The notes beneath the pieces were generated by a model. The model searched no databases and was not told where the DNA came from. It worked only from the letters and a program-made list of their open reading frames with translations. From Mycetocola_B reblochoni (GTDB lineage Bacteria; Actinomycetota; Actinomycetes; Actinomycetales; Microbacteriaceae): 64,000 bases of DNA. This document shows positions 42,322-51,669 of this stretch, piece after piece (position 1 is the first letter of the stretch; each line of letters starts with the position of its first letter). A program made the translations under genes and the position numbers. The stretch covers positions 372,001-436,000 of the forward strand of contig NZ_RCUW01000001.1 in assembly GCF_003667525.1 (NCBI RefSeq). Direction: 5' to 3'.

Positions 42322-43620
42322 ATGCGGTTAACGAACGTCGCACGCCTGGCCCTCCCCCTCGGCCAGCTGCGCAGCCTGTCGACGCGGATCACGGACGGGC
42401 CGGGTCGCCCGCTGCCGATCTCCTTCGACCAGCGCCGGCACGTCGAGCGCGGCGACCGGCCAGGGTCGTGGATGGCCGTCACGTTCCGGCTGCCGACCGG
42501 GGTCGACGACGCGCGCCTGGCGGACGCCTGGCTGCGTGTCGTGCGCCGCCACGGCAGCCTCAGCTCGGTGTTCGCCGACGACGGCACCGGGGGCCTCGCA
42601 CTGCGGAGCGCCGAGGTCGTCGCGGACGGCTGGGTGGATCACGACGCGGCGGCCGGCCAGCACCCGCGCGACGTGCTCCGCGAGGTGCTCGACCGCAGCT
42701 GCAGACCGTTCTCCGCCCCGGCGCACCGCCTCTGCGTGCTCACCCCTGGCCCGGGCGAGCCCGACCGGCGCCCGGTGGCGATCATCGCCAGCGACCACGC
42801 GCACGTGGACATGTGGTCCATGCTCGTGCTCGCCAGGGACCTCCTCCAGGCCATCGAAACGGACGGCGAGCTGCCGCCCGTCGCGGCCTTCGCCGCGCAC
42901 ACCGCGGTGCTGGAGGCCCTGCCGCCCGCGCCGCCGGGCATCACCCGCCGCTGGGGGGAGATCCTCGCCGCCGGCGACGGGTCGATGCCGGTCTTCCCCT
43001 TCGACCTCGGCGACGTCAGCGAGCCCCGGCCGGAGGTGGTCGAGGTGCACGACGTCCTCGACGCGCGGGGCACGGCCCTGTTCGAGGCGGCGTCGGCCCG
43101 ATCGGGCGTACGGCCGATCTCGACGGCGCTGGCGATCATGACCGCGGTGACCCAGCGCCTCGGCGGCGGCCCGCTGCGCGCGGTGTTCCCCGTGCACAGC
43201 CGCTCCGAGGAGCGGTGGCGCGACGCCGTCGGCTGGTTCATCACCAACTCGGTGATCGAGTGCACCGAGCCGAGCCCCGCGGCGTGCGCCCGCGCGGTGA
43301 GGGACGCGATCGCCCTGGGCTCGCACCCTTTGGCGCCGATCATGGCCCCGTACGGAGGCATGCCGGAGGGGCCGGGGATGTTCGCCCTGTCCTGGCTGGA
43401 CGGTCGGCGGCTCCCGCCCGGGCCGGACATCCCCGAGCTGTCGTCCGTCTCGGCGTCGATCAGGACGACGGGCGTGATGATCTGGTTCATCATCAACGAC
43501 ACCGGCCTGCACCTGCGCTGCCGCTACCCGGACACGGCCGAGGCGAGGGCGAACGTCGGCGGCTGGATCGCCGCGCTCCTCGACGAGTTCCGGGCCGCGG
43601 CAGAACCGGCGGCGAGCTGA
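42322..43620 (+). CDS. Stand-alone condensation-domain (acyltransferase) protein
   Basis: A 432-residue protein of the CoA-dependent acyltransferase/NRPS condensation superfamily (relatives include mycobacterial Pap proteins). The active-site motif HHxxxDG is present as DHAHVDM at residues 158-164: the second His and the Asp are kept, the first His is Asp and the Gly is Met. The second half has WFITNSVIEC, a DFGWG-like bridging region is not clear, and the C-terminal GVMIWFIINDTGLHLRCRY is typical. No NRPS or PKS module adjoins it, so it probably acylates a free acceptor. Substrates unknown. Confidence 0.72.
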   Translation: MRLTNVARLALPLGQLRSLSTRITDGPGRPLPISFDQRRHVERGDRPGSWMAVTFRLPTGVDDARLADAWLRVVRRHGSLSSVFADDGTGGLALRSAEVVADGWVDHDAAAGQHPRDVLREVLDRSCRPFSAPAHRLCVLTPGPGEPDRRPVAIIASDHAHVDMWSMLVLARDLLQAIETDGELPPVAAFAAHTAVLEALPPAPPGITRRWGEILAAGDGSMPVFPFDLGDVSEPRPEVVEVHDVLDARGTALFEAASARSGVRPISTALAIMTAVTQRLGGGPLRAVFPVHSRSEERWRDAVGWFITNSVIECTEPSPAACARAVRDAIALGSHPLAPIMAPYGGMPEGPGMFALSWLDGRRLPPGPDIPELSSVSASIRTTGVMIWFIINDTGLHLRCRYPDTAEARANVGGWIAALLDEFRAAAEPAAS

Positions 43621-43708
43621 CCGCGGGACCTCCGCGCGGACTGTCCGTTGCCTGCAAGTGGCCTCAGCCGCCTGGCCGAGCGGACCTCGGCGAGCGCACC
43701 ATGGACGT

Positions 43709-44470
43709 ATGCCCCGACACGTGTTCACGCCGCTGGTGGGCTGCGCCGTGCTCGGACTGATCGTCCTCAGCGGGTGCAGCGCCACCAGCGGGAGCACGGC
43801 CGACGGGTCCGTGGCCGGCACGGGCTCGGCGACGGCGACGGGCACCCCGACCCCCGACTCCGGCGACTCGCCGTCTTCGACGTCCGCACCCTCGGACACC
43901 GCCCCTGACGAGGACGAGCACGCGACCACGCCGGAGTCGGGCCCCACCGCTCCCCCCTCCACCGCGCCAACGGACGGCGCGGACTCCCCCGCGGGCGGCG
44001 CACAGGACACCTCGACCACCGCGGCGTCCTCCCCCTCCGGCATGCAGAGCCGACCGTCGACCGAACCGACGAGCTGCACACTCGACCAGCTCACCGTCAC
44101 GGTCGACGGCGGCCAGGCGACGGTGGATGAGGGCCGACTGACCGTCGTGTTCGCGAACAGCTCCGCCACCGAGTGCACGCTCAGCGGAGCCCCCGAGGCG
44201 GCCGTGGTCTCGGCCGGCGACGGCCGACAGCAGGGGCGGACCTCCAGCGCGTCCGGCGGCGGGAGCGTCGTGCGCCTGCAGCCGGGGGACGTCGCGACAT
44301 CGGTGCTCACCGTCAGCTCGGACGACCGCCCGTGCACGCCCGTCTCCGGCGACGGCGTGCTCGTGTTCCCCCCGGGGAGCAGCTCCGGCGCCTTCGTCGC
44401 CCACCGCGTGACGGCCTGCGCCGACGCGGGACGAAGCGTGCTCAGCGCCGAGCCCGTCGCCGCGGGCTGA
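43709..44470 (+). CDS. DUF4232-like secreted lipoprotein
   Basis: A 253-residue lipoprotein: signal peptide with lipobox LSGC (Cys23), then ~100 residues rich in Ser, Thr, Pro and Asp as a disordered spacer, then a compact domain starting CTLDQLTVTVDGG with VVFANSSATECTLSGAPEAAVV and PCTPVSGDGVLVF, the DUF4232 pattern with paired cysteines. It sits on the outer face of the membrane; function unknown. ATG 43709 is chosen because it directly precedes the signal peptide. Confidence 0.75.
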   Translation: MPRHVFTPLVGCAVLGLIVLSGCSATSGSTADGSVAGTGSATATGTPTPDSGDSPSSTSAPSDTAPDEDEHATTPESGPTAPPSTAPTDGADSPAGGAQDTSTTAASSPSGMQSRPSTEPTSCTLDQLTVTVDGGQATVDEGRLTVVFANSSATECTLSGAPEAAVVSAGDGRQQGRTSSASGGGSVVRLQPGDVATSVLTVSSDDRPCTPVSGDGVLVFPPGSSSGAFVAHRVTACADAGRSVLSAEPVAAG

Positions 44471-44620
44471 CCGCTCCGACGCGACGGCGACCCACTAGCC
44501 GACCCCCAAACGGGGGGTGTGAGTGAATCGCGAGGCCCGGCCGCTGAGCGTACGATCGATTCTGCGGATGTGACGCATGCTCGATCTTCCGCCCCCTTCC
44601 CCCTCGCGCTAGGAGCGAAT

Positions 44621-46858
44621 GTGATCCGTCCTGCCTCCGCAGCCATCGCCGCGGCCGCCGTCCTCATCGCCGGGAGCCTGGTCGTGCCCCAGGCAGCCCT
44701 GGCCGACAGCGGCTCGGTGCTCGTCGACGAGAGCTTCGCGGCCGACTCCGTGGCGGACAGCCGCTGGATCGGCATCGGAGACGCCTGCCTGACCGCCGCC
44801 GCGGCCGGATCCTCGGCGCCCTCCGGCGCCTCGAACCTCGCCTCGTGCTCCCGCACGAAGGACACGGACTACCTCACCGGCAAGCCCGGCGGCTACCTGC
44901 AGCTGACCGACAACTCCGGCGGGCGCACCAGCAACGTCCTGTTCAACCGGGCCGTCCCGAGCCGCGCGGGGCTGGACATCTCCTTCTACCAGTTCCAGTT
45001 CGCCACCTCGAGCACCGGCCTCGGTCCCGCCGACGGCATCGGCTTCTTCCTCACCGACGGCTCCCACACGCTGAACACCCCCGGCCCGACAGGGGACGGT
45101 TACGGCGGGGCGCTCGGCTACGCCTCGATCGAGGACCAGCCCGGCCTGGCGAACGCCGCGCTCGGCGTCGGGCTCGACGTGTACGGCAACTTCTCGCGTC
45201 AGCCGTACGTCGGCACCGCCTGCACCACCGAGCACGGCGGCGCGTCCAACGCGGTCGTGCTCCGCGACGGCGCGGCGGCCGACTACTGCATCGCCACCAA
45301 CGCCGACGGCTCGGCGGCGAGCGTCGGCGGGCAGCCGCTGCGCACCGGCGCGCCGGAGAACGTCCCCGTCGGCGACGAGGCCTCGCAGTCCGGCTGGCGC
45401 CTGGTGAACATCCGCGTCTCGCCGACGACGGATGCGGACCCCTTCGCCGAGGTCACGGTGTCGATCAACGGCTCGACCGTCATCGACACGAAGCTGCAGA
45501 GCGCGCTGCCCGCCCTGGTCAAGATGGGCTTCTCCTCGTCGACCGGCGGCGGCCACGAGGCCCACCTCGTCCGCACGCTCAAGGTGGAGACCGTCGACAC
45601 GCTCGGCGACATCAGCCTCGTCAAGGCGGTCGACCGGACCGACCAGACCGGGACCACGAAAACGGCGTTCACCGTCGGCGACGTGATCCCGTACAGCTTC
45701 ACCGTCACCAACCCGGGAAGCGATGCCCTCAAGGACATCGTCGTGACCGACGACACCTTCGGCGACATGACGATCACCTGCCCGGCGACGACGCTCGACG
45801 CGGCGGACTCGATGACGTGCCACGGCTCGCACACGGTCACCGCGGCCGACCTCACCGAGGACGGCAAGCTCGTCGCCTCGAAGGACCTCGACAACGCCGC
45901 CTCCGTCGCCGGCACCACCGTGACGGACAACACGCCGGTCAGCGACAACTCGAACGCGATCGCACCGCTGTACACCGGCAGCGCGTCGTGGACGAAGGTC
46001 GACCAGTTCGGTGACGTCGTCGCCCCGACCACGTGGGCCCTCGCCGGCCCGAACGGCTACGCGGAGTCGGTCGTCGACAACACCGGGCAGGCCGGATACT
46101 CGGGCCTGGACGAGGACCCCGCTGCCGGTGCGCTGACCGTCTCCGGCCTGCCGGGCGGCGACTACACCGTGAGCGAGACCGCGGCCCCCGCCGGCTACGA
46201 GCTGGCCGCGGGAACCACCGCGTTCCCGACGATCGACGAGTCGACGCGGGAGGTGAGCCTGGAGTCGCCGCTCGTCAACCAGAAGCGCCTCGGATCGCTG
46301 AGCTGGGCGAAGACCGACGGTGCGACGGGCGACGCGCTCGCCGGATCTGAGTGGTCCCTCGTCGGGCCGGAGGGATCGGACTCGACGACCGTGGCCATCA
46401 CGGACAACGACGACACCGACACCAACCCCGCAGACGGTGCGCTCGGTCTCACCGGGCTCGCCTGGGGCGACTACACGCTGACGGAGACGAAGGCGCCGGA
46501 GGGATACGAGCCGATCGCCACGGGCCTCCCGGTGACCATCACGGGCGAAGCGCTCGACGTCGACCTCGGAGCCGTGGAGAACACCGCGATCCCCACGCCG
46601 ACCCCGACGCCCACGCCGACCCCGACGCCGACGGACACGCCCACGCCGACGCCGACGCCGACGCCGACGGACACGCCGACGCCGACGGACACGCCGAGCC
46701 CCACCGGAACGCCGAAGCCGGGCGCATCCGCGACGCCGACCCCCGGACCGGGACTCGCGGCGACCGGTGCCGACGCGAACATCGGGCTCGCCGCCGCCCT
46801 CGGCGCGATGCTCATCGCCGCCGGCCTGATCGGAGCCAGCCGCCGACGCAACGGCTGA
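44621..46858 (+). CDS. Cell-wall-anchored adhesin: lectin-like domain, SpaA repeats, LAATG sorting signal
   Basis: A 745-residue secreted protein. Signal peptide ~1-27 (ending PQAALAD); residues ~30-320 resemble an L-type-lectin/concanavalin-like domain (GPADGIGFFLTDG, GGALGYASIED); ~331-450 a DUF11-like repeat (SLVKAVDRT ... PYSFTVTNPGSD); ~453-555 and ~558-655 two SpaA/prealbumin-like beta domains ending in TETKAPEGYEP-type sequence; ~660-710 a Thr-Pro wall-spanning tract; LAATG at 712-716, a hydrophobic helix and RRRNG. LAxTG is the class-E sortase signal of high-GC actinobacteria. GTG 44621 has AGGAG 6 bases upstream. No sortase gene lies nearby. Confidence 0.85.
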   Translation: MIRPASAAIAAAAVLIAGSLVVPQAALADSGSVLVDESFAADSVADSRWIGIGDACLTAAAAGSSAPSGASNLASCSRTKDTDYLTGKPGGYLQLTDNSGGRTSNVLFNRAVPSRAGLDISFYQFQFATSSTGLGPADGIGFFLTDGSHTLNTPGPTGDGYGGALGYASIEDQPGLANAALGVGLDVYGNFSRQPYVGTACTTEHGGASNAVVLRDGAAADYCIATNADGSAASVGGQPLRTGAPENVPVGDEASQSGWRLVNIRVSPTTDADPFAEVTVSINGSTVIDTKLQSALPALVKMGFSSSTGGGHEAHLVRTLKVETVDTLGDISLVKAVDRTDQTGTTKTAFTVGDVIPYSFTVTNPGSDALKDIVVTDDTFGDMTITCPATTLDAADSMTCHGSHTVTAADLTEDGKLVASKDLDNAASVAGTTVTDNTPVSDNSNAIAPLYTGSASWTKVDQFGDVVAPTTWALAGPNGYAESVVDNTGQAGYSGLDEDPAAGALTVSGLPGGDYTVSETAAPAGYELAAGTTAFPTIDESTREVSLESPLVNQKRLGSLSWAKTDGATGDALAGSEWSLVGPEGSDSTTVAITDNDDTDTNPADGALGLTGLAWGDYTLTETKAPEGYEPIATGLPVTITGEALDVDLGAVENTAIPTPTPTPTPTPTPTDTPTPTPTPTPTDTPTPTDTPSPTGTPKPGASATPTPGPGLAATGADANIGLAAALGAMLIAAGLIGASRRRNG

Positions 46859-46866
46859 TGACGAGC

Positions 46867-46901
46867 GAGGGGCCCGGCACCACACGGTGCCCGGGCCCCT
46901 C
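46867..46901 (+). terminator. Stem-loop terminator after the adhesin gene
   Basis: GAGGGGCCCGGCACC, loop acac, GGTGCCCGGGCCCCTC: a ~15-bp stem with a single bulged C, 8 bases after the adhesin stop codon. Confidence 0.7.
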
Positions 46902-46956
46902 GGTCGCTCCGGACGAGCGACCGATCGTCCTCGCGGAACCCGCGAAGATAATCGGC

Positions 46957-47409
46957 TCAGTCGAGCTCCTGAAACAGGGTGATCTCCAGCCCGGCCGGCG
47001 CGGCGAGCCGGGAGTTCAGGGACCGCCACGGCGTCTCGCGCGGCGAGGCGATGACCTCGGCACCGGCCGCGGCGAGCTCGCCGGTCGCCGTCGCCGTGTC
47101 CGCGACCTCGAACGCCACCCGGAGCGCAGGGGCGCGGTGGCCGTCCGTCTCCACGCAATCGATCATCTCGGCCTGGGCCGGATTGGCGATCTCGAGCGTC
47201 GCCCTGCCTGCGTCGAGGATCGTCACGCGGGCATCGCCCGTCCCGCCGAAGGCCGCCCGCTCGGGCATGCCGAGGACATCGCGGTAGAAGGCGACAGCGC
47301 GGTCGTAGTCGTCCGCCCTGACAACGAGGCGCAGCTGACGCACGCGTGGCGCCGCCGCCGACGCGGCAGGGGGATCGGACGATGCAACGGGGGGTGTGAT
47401 CGGTTCCAT
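46957..47409 (-). CDS. VOC-family (glyoxalase/bleomycin-resistance-like) protein
   Basis: A 150-residue protein with two beta-alpha-beta-beta-beta modules. RQLRLVVRADDYDRAVAFYRDVLGMP opens the first and APALRVAFEVADTATATGELAAAGAEV the second; the C-terminal ITLFQELD supplies the usual last Glu. The family covers glyoxalases, dioxygenases and antibiotic-binding proteins; this one cannot be placed further. Encoded alone between the adhesin terminator and the GH20 gene. Confidence 0.85.
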   Translation of the reverse strand: MEPITPPVASSDPPAASAAAPRVRQLRLVVRADDYDRAVAFYRDVLGMPERAAFGGTGDARVTILDAGRATLEIANPAQAEMIDCVETDGHRAPALRVAFEVADTATATGELAAAGAEVIASPRETPWRSLNSRLAAPAGLEITLFQELD

Positions 47410-47460
47410 TCCCGCAGGCTACGGGCCTGACACCGGTGACAGGGCAAGCCGGCGGACCCG

Positions 47461-47502
47461 GGGCTCAGGGCTCAGGGCTCAGGGCTCAGGGCTCAGGGCT
47501 GA
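47461..47502. repeat. Six-copy 7-bp tandem repeat spanning the GH20 stop codon
   Basis: Six heptamers gggctca (last one gggctga). The stop codon of the minus-strand GH20 gene (47486-47488) is inside the array. As 7 is not a multiple of 3 and each unit contains TGA on the minus strand, the array supplies stops in all three frames. Confidence 0.9.
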
Positions 47503-49063
47503 AGAACAGCACCGAGCGGAAGTAGTCGCCGAACCCGAGCGCGGACCACACGCGGGCATGGGTATCGAACCGTCCGGCGTGCTCGACACCGCCGTCAGCG
47601 GGCGACCCCCATGCGATGTCGGCCACGAGCGCGAGCCGCGGCAGCAGGAGCAGCGACAGCCCCGCCACGTCGTCGATCGTCTCCGCCCAGATCGCCGCCT
47701 CCACCCCGGCGACCACAGCGCCCGCGGCCACGACGTCCTTCTGCACCGCCGGATCCCACCCGCACAGCGCGGTCGACGGGGCGGGCTCGTAGTTGGGGAA
47801 GCCCAGCCGCGCGAGCCGGTCGTTCTGCTCCGGGACGATGCTCGCCTCGGCGTACTTGCGGTCGAGGTAGAGCGGCGCGGTCGGCGACACGATCAGGGGG
47901 ACGGCCGACTCCGCGGCCCGTCCGACGTCGCCGGGAGCCTCGAGGAAGCTCTCGGCGACGAGCTCGACGAGCGGGTGGAACTCCGCCGGGGTGGTGGCCT
48001 TCATCGCCTCGGCGTCCACCCCGTCGCCGGGGGAGATCCAGAGCTGCACGGCGTCGTCGGGGGTCAGCGCGGCGGAGCGGGTCGTCTCCTGCCAGCCGAT
48101 CACCCTCCGGCCCGCGGCGTGCACCTCGGCGATGGCGTCCGCGACGAAGCGCCGATACAGCTCACCCGGCATGCCGAACGCCTCGTCACCCCCCACGTGG
48201 ACGAACGGCCCGGGCGAGAGCCGGACCAGCTCGGCCACGACGTCGCGCCGGAGCGCACGGACCGGCTCGGCGTCCGGGTCGAGGAAGCTCGCGAAGGGGT
48301 GGACCGCGGTGCGCCCCCCGCTGAGCTCCGGGTACGCGGCGACGGCGCAGTGCGTGTGTCCGGGCATGTCGATCTCGAGGACGACGGTCACGAAGCGGCG
48401 AGCCGCGTAGTCGATCAGCGCCTCCACCTGGGCGGTGCCGTAGTGCGCGCCGCCCTCGGTCAGCCGCGGCCAGCCGGGGATCGGCAGCCGCCAGGCCTGC
48501 ACGTCGCTGAGGTGCAGGTGCAGCACGCTGAGCTTGTGCCACGCGAGCAGGTCGACGAGCCGCTCGAGCACCTCGATCTCGTACCAGCAGCGGACCGCGT
48601 CGAAGGACAGCCCACGCCAGCGGTAGACCGGGCCGTCGGTGACGGTCTGCGCGGGGATCCCCTCCTCGCCGTGGGCCAGCCGGAGCTGCAGAAGGGTGGT
48701 CAGGCCGCGGAACAGCCCCTCCGCGTGCGCGGCCAGGATCCGCGCGCCCGCGGGCGCGACCACCACCACCGAGCGCTCGTCGGCCGAGGCATCCGCCCGC
48801 GGCTCGACCCCGCTCGCCGCGGGGCCGAGCGAGGGGTCGCCCCCGTCGACCAGCTCGAGCACGACGTCGGGCTCGCCGTCGCCGTCGCCGTCGCCGTCGA
48901 CCCAGCGCAGCTCGACGCCCGCGGTCGCCTGGGCGAAGGCCGCGACGTCGGCGGCCGCCCAGTCGAGCCGCTCCGGTGCGCGCACCGTCAGGGGTCCGGT
49001 CAGCCGCAGCGCGCCGTCGGCGGCCGCGACGTGGCGCGGGCGGGGGCTGATCGCCGCGCTCAT
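47486..49063 (-). CDS. Beta-N-acetylhexosaminidase, GH20
   Basis: A 525-residue glycosidase that removes terminal GlcNAc (or GalNAc) from oligosaccharides. An N-terminal GH20b-like domain (~1-140) precedes the barrel starting YRWRGLSFDAVRCW. The catalytic pair Asp293-Glu294 is in HVGGDEAFG; LHLHLSDVQAWRLPI and EIDMPGHTHCAV are standard. No signal peptide, so it should act in the cytoplasm on imported oligosaccharides. A run of GDGDGDG near residue 57 comes from a 6-bp repeat. Its gene follows the ABC ATPase gene with a 4-bp overlap: last gene of the importer operon. Confidence 0.9.
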   Translation of the reverse strand: MSAAISPRPRHVAAADGALRLTGPLTVRAPERLDWAAADVAAFAQATAGVELRWVDGDGDGDGEPDVVLELVDGGDPSLGPAASGVEPRADASADERSVVVVAPAGARILAAHAEGLFRGLTTLLQLRLAHGEEGIPAQTVTDGPVYRWRGLSFDAVRCWYEIEVLERLVDLLAWHKLSVLHLHLSDVQAWRLPIPGWPRLTEGGAHYGTAQVEALIDYAARRFVTVVLEIDMPGHTHCAVAAYPELSGGRTAVHPFASFLDPDAEPVRALRRDVVAELVRLSPGPFVHVGGDEAFGMPGELYRRFVADAIAEVHAAGRRVIGWQETTRSAALTPDDAVQLWISPGDGVDAEAMKATTPAEFHPLVELVAESFLEAPGDVGRAAESAVPLIVSPTAPLYLDRKYAEASIVPEQNDRLARLGFPNYEPAPSTALCGWDPAVQKDVVAAGAVVAGVEAAIWAETIDDVAGLSLLLLPRLALVADIAWGSPADGGVEHAGRFDTHARVWSALGFGDYFRSVLFFSPEP

Positions 49064-49899
49064 CGTCGCGCTCCCGCGAACTCGCTCTCGAACTGCCGCC
49101 TCCGCTCGGCCTGCGCGGCGGGGTCGACGACCGGCGCGGAGAGCAGCAGCTTGCGACTGTACGGGTGGCTGGGCGCGGACGTCACCACGGCCGCGTCACC
49201 GGACTCGACGATGTCGCCGCGATAGATGACCGAGACCCGGTGGCTCATGTGCCGGACGACGGACAGGTCGTGGGAGATGAACAGGTAGGACACGCCCGTC
49301 TCCTTCTGGATGGACAGCAGCAGCTCCAGCACCGTCCGCTGCGTCGTCAGGTCGAGCGCCGAGACCGCCTCGTCGCAGACGATCAGCGCCGGTCGGATGG
49401 CCAGCGCCCGCGCGATGGCGACCCGCTGCCGCTGACCTCCCGAGAACTCCCGCGGCAGCCGGTCGGCGGCTCCCGACGGCAGGGCGACTGCGTCGAGCAG
49501 CTCCCGGATGCGCCTGCGCGCGTCCGCCAGACCCATCCCCTGCGCCCTGAGCGGCTCCGCGAGGGTGTCGCCGATGGTCAGCGAGGGGTTCAGCGAGGTG
49601 TACGGGTCCTGGAACACGACCTGCACCTGCGTCGCCAGTGCCCGACGCCGTGTCCCGCGCAGACCGTCGATCCGCTCGCCGCGGAAGCGGATGGAGCCCG
49701 ACTCCAGCGGCACGAGGCCGAGGATCGCCCGGCCGATCGTGGTCTTGCCCGAGCCGGACTCGCCGACGAGGCCGTGCGTCTCGCCGGGGCGGATGTCGAG
49801 GGAGACGCCGTGCAGGACCTCCGTCTTCGTCCGCCTGAGCCCGCCGCCGGTGAAGGCGACGCGGACGTCGTCGAGCTCGATGAGGGGTGTGGCGTTCAT
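49060..49899 (-). CDS. Oligopeptide/oligosaccharide ABC transporter ATP-binding protein (DppF/OppF-like)
   Basis: A 279-residue ATPase. From ATG 49899: MNATPLIELDDVRVAFTGG; Walker A GESGSGKTT (~46-54), FQDPYTSLNPSLTIGDTL after the Q-loop, signature EFSGGQRQRVAIARALA, Walker B LIVCDEAVSALD, switch His LFISHDLSVV, and the C-terminal SAPSHPYSRKLLLSAPVVD that marks the peptide/nickel class. It pairs with the ATPase half of the fused protein upstream. Overlaps both neighbours by 4 bases. Confidence 0.93.
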   Translation of the reverse strand: MNATPLIELDDVRVAFTGGGLRRTKTEVLHGVSLDIRPGETHGLVGESGSGKTTIGRAILGLVPLESGSIRFRGERIDGLRGTRRRALATQVQVVFQDPYTSLNPSLTIGDTLAEPLRAQGMGLADARRRIRELLDAVALPSGAADRLPREFSGGQRQRVAIARALAIRPALIVCDEAVSALDLTTQRTVLELLLSIQKETGVSYLFISHDLSVVRHMSHRVSVIYRGDIVESGDAAVVTSAPSHPYSRKLLLSAPVVDPAAQAERRRQFESEFAGARR

Positions 49900-51669
49900 G
49901 CGGGGGTGACCTCCGTGCTCGGGTCCCGCCACGGCGGGCGGACGTCGCTCTCGTCCAGCACCGAGGCGAGCAGGCGCTGGGTGTAGGGGTGGGAGGGGGC
50001 GGTGAGCACCTGCGCCACCGTGCCGGTCTCGACGATCCGGCCGTGCTCCATGACCGCGACCGTGTCGCAGATGTCGGCGACGACCCCGAGGTTGTGGGTG
50101 ACCAGGAGAACGCCCATCCCGCGCTCGCTCTGCAGCCGCCGGAGCAGGTTGAGCACCTCCGCCTGCACGGTCACGTCGAGCGCCGTCGTCGGCTCGTCGG
50201 CGATGACCAGCTCCGGGTCGCAGCTCATCGCGCCGGCGATGAGCACGCGTTGGGCCATCCCGCCGGAGATCTGGTGCGGGTAGGAGCGGAAGGTCCGCTC
50301 CGGGTCGGCGATCTCGACCATGCGCAGCAGCTCGATGGCCTTCGTCCTGGCCTCTGCGGCGCCCAGCCCGAGCGTGACCCGCATCGGCTCGACCAGCTGA
50401 CTGCCGATCGTGAAGGAGGGGTCGAGGTTGCTCATCGGCTCCTGAGGGATGTAGGCGATCGTCCGGCCGCGCAGTCCGCGGTGGCGCTTCTCCGGCAGCC
50501 CCACGATCTCGGTCCCACCCACGGTGATGGAGCCGCGCGAGACGCGGCCGCCCTGCGGGAGGATGCCGAGGACGGAGAACGCCGTCTGGCTCTTGCCGGA
50601 GCCCGACTCCCCCACCAGGCCGAGGATCCGGCCGGTATCGATGTCGAGGGAGACGCCGTGGACGACCTCCTTCTCCCCGCCGCCGTCGCGGGCGTACGCC
50701 ACGGCGAGGTCGCGCACGCTCAGCAGCGTGCCGCGCGGGGCGGAGTCCGCGTCTCGGGGCGCCTCGGCCGGCAGGGCGACCGCACGGGGCGGCTCACCGG
50801 CCCCCTCCTCGAGGATGTCGCGCACGGAGCTGCCGAACAGCACGAGCGCCGCACTGGTGACGCCGAGCGCCACACCCGGCCACACCATGAGCACGGGCGC
50901 CCTCTGGATGTTCTGGAACGCCTCGTTGAGCGCGGCGCCCCAGGTCGGTGTGCTCCCGCTCCCGATGCCGAGGAACTCCAGGCCCGCCTGCAGGCCGATG
51001 GCGACGCCGGCGACGAGCGAGATCTGCACGATGATCGGTCCCCGGACGACGATGAGGATGTGCCGGCCGATGATCCGCCAGTCGCGCAGGCCGGAGACGC
51101 GGGCGGCGTCGACGTAGAGCTCGTTCCTGACGGTGACGACGATGCCGCGCACGAGCCGGAAGAAGCTCGGCGCGACGAGCACGCCCATGACGATCATGAG
51201 GACCCAGACCGTGTTCCCGAGGATCGCCCTGGACGCCAGCAGCACGACCATCGCCGGCAGCGCCATGACGAGGTTCACGACCCAGCTGCTCACGCTGTCG
51301 AACCAGGAGCCGTAGTAACCGGCGAGCAGGCCGGTGGGGATGCCGATGACCAGGGCGACGGCGAGCGCGATGACCGCACCGCCGAGGGTGTTCTGCGCGC
51401 CGTACAGCAGTCGGCTGAACACGTCCCTCCCCCGCGGAGTCGAAGCCGAGCGGGTGTCCCTCGCGGGCGGGGCCGAAGGCATCGACGAGGTTCGCGGCGG
51501 AGGGGTCGTGCGGCGCGAGCCACGGCGCCAGGAGCGCGACGAGGACGACGAGGACGAGCACGGCGCCCGCGATCAGCCCCATCGGCTTGCGCAGCAGGGC
51601 ACGTCCGATGCCCTTCCGTCGCGCGGGCGGCGCATCCGCCTCGATGGTCTCGATCAGCGTCTCGCTCAT
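49896..51669 (-). CDS. Fused ABC permease-ATPase (DppC-DppD), interrupted by a 1-base frameshift
   Basis: The intact product would be ~590 residues: a DppC-type permease (first TM after ARRKGIGRALLRKPMG, then LVLVVLVALLAPWLAPHDPS, five further helices) fused to a DppD-type ATPase with GESGSGKSQ, PHQISGGMAQRVLIAGAM and LVIADEPTTALD. The start ATG 51669 and the first ~80 codons are in one frame, ending GHPLGFDSAG; the rest (RDVFSRLLYGAQ onward) is one base out. Deleting one C from the run at 51429-51433 restores DSAGRDVFSRLLYG, the normal family sequence. This is either a real frameshift that disables the importer or a homopolymer sequencing error. Such permease-ATPase fusions are known in actinobacteria. 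Confidence 0.85.

Noticed and set aside
42322..43620. Part of a non-ribosomal peptide cluster
   Set aside because: No adenylation, carrier or thioesterase domain in the surrounding sequence; a single condensation-type domain is not a cluster.
46604..46735. CRISPR or intergenic repeat array
   Set aside because: It is the coding sequence of the Thr-Pro stalk of the adhesin, in frame with it.
44609..47158. An 849-codon minus-strand frame opposite the adhesin gene
   Set aside because: Low-complexity Arg/Gly/Val sequence; the adhesin on the plus strand has a signal peptide, domains and a sorting signal.
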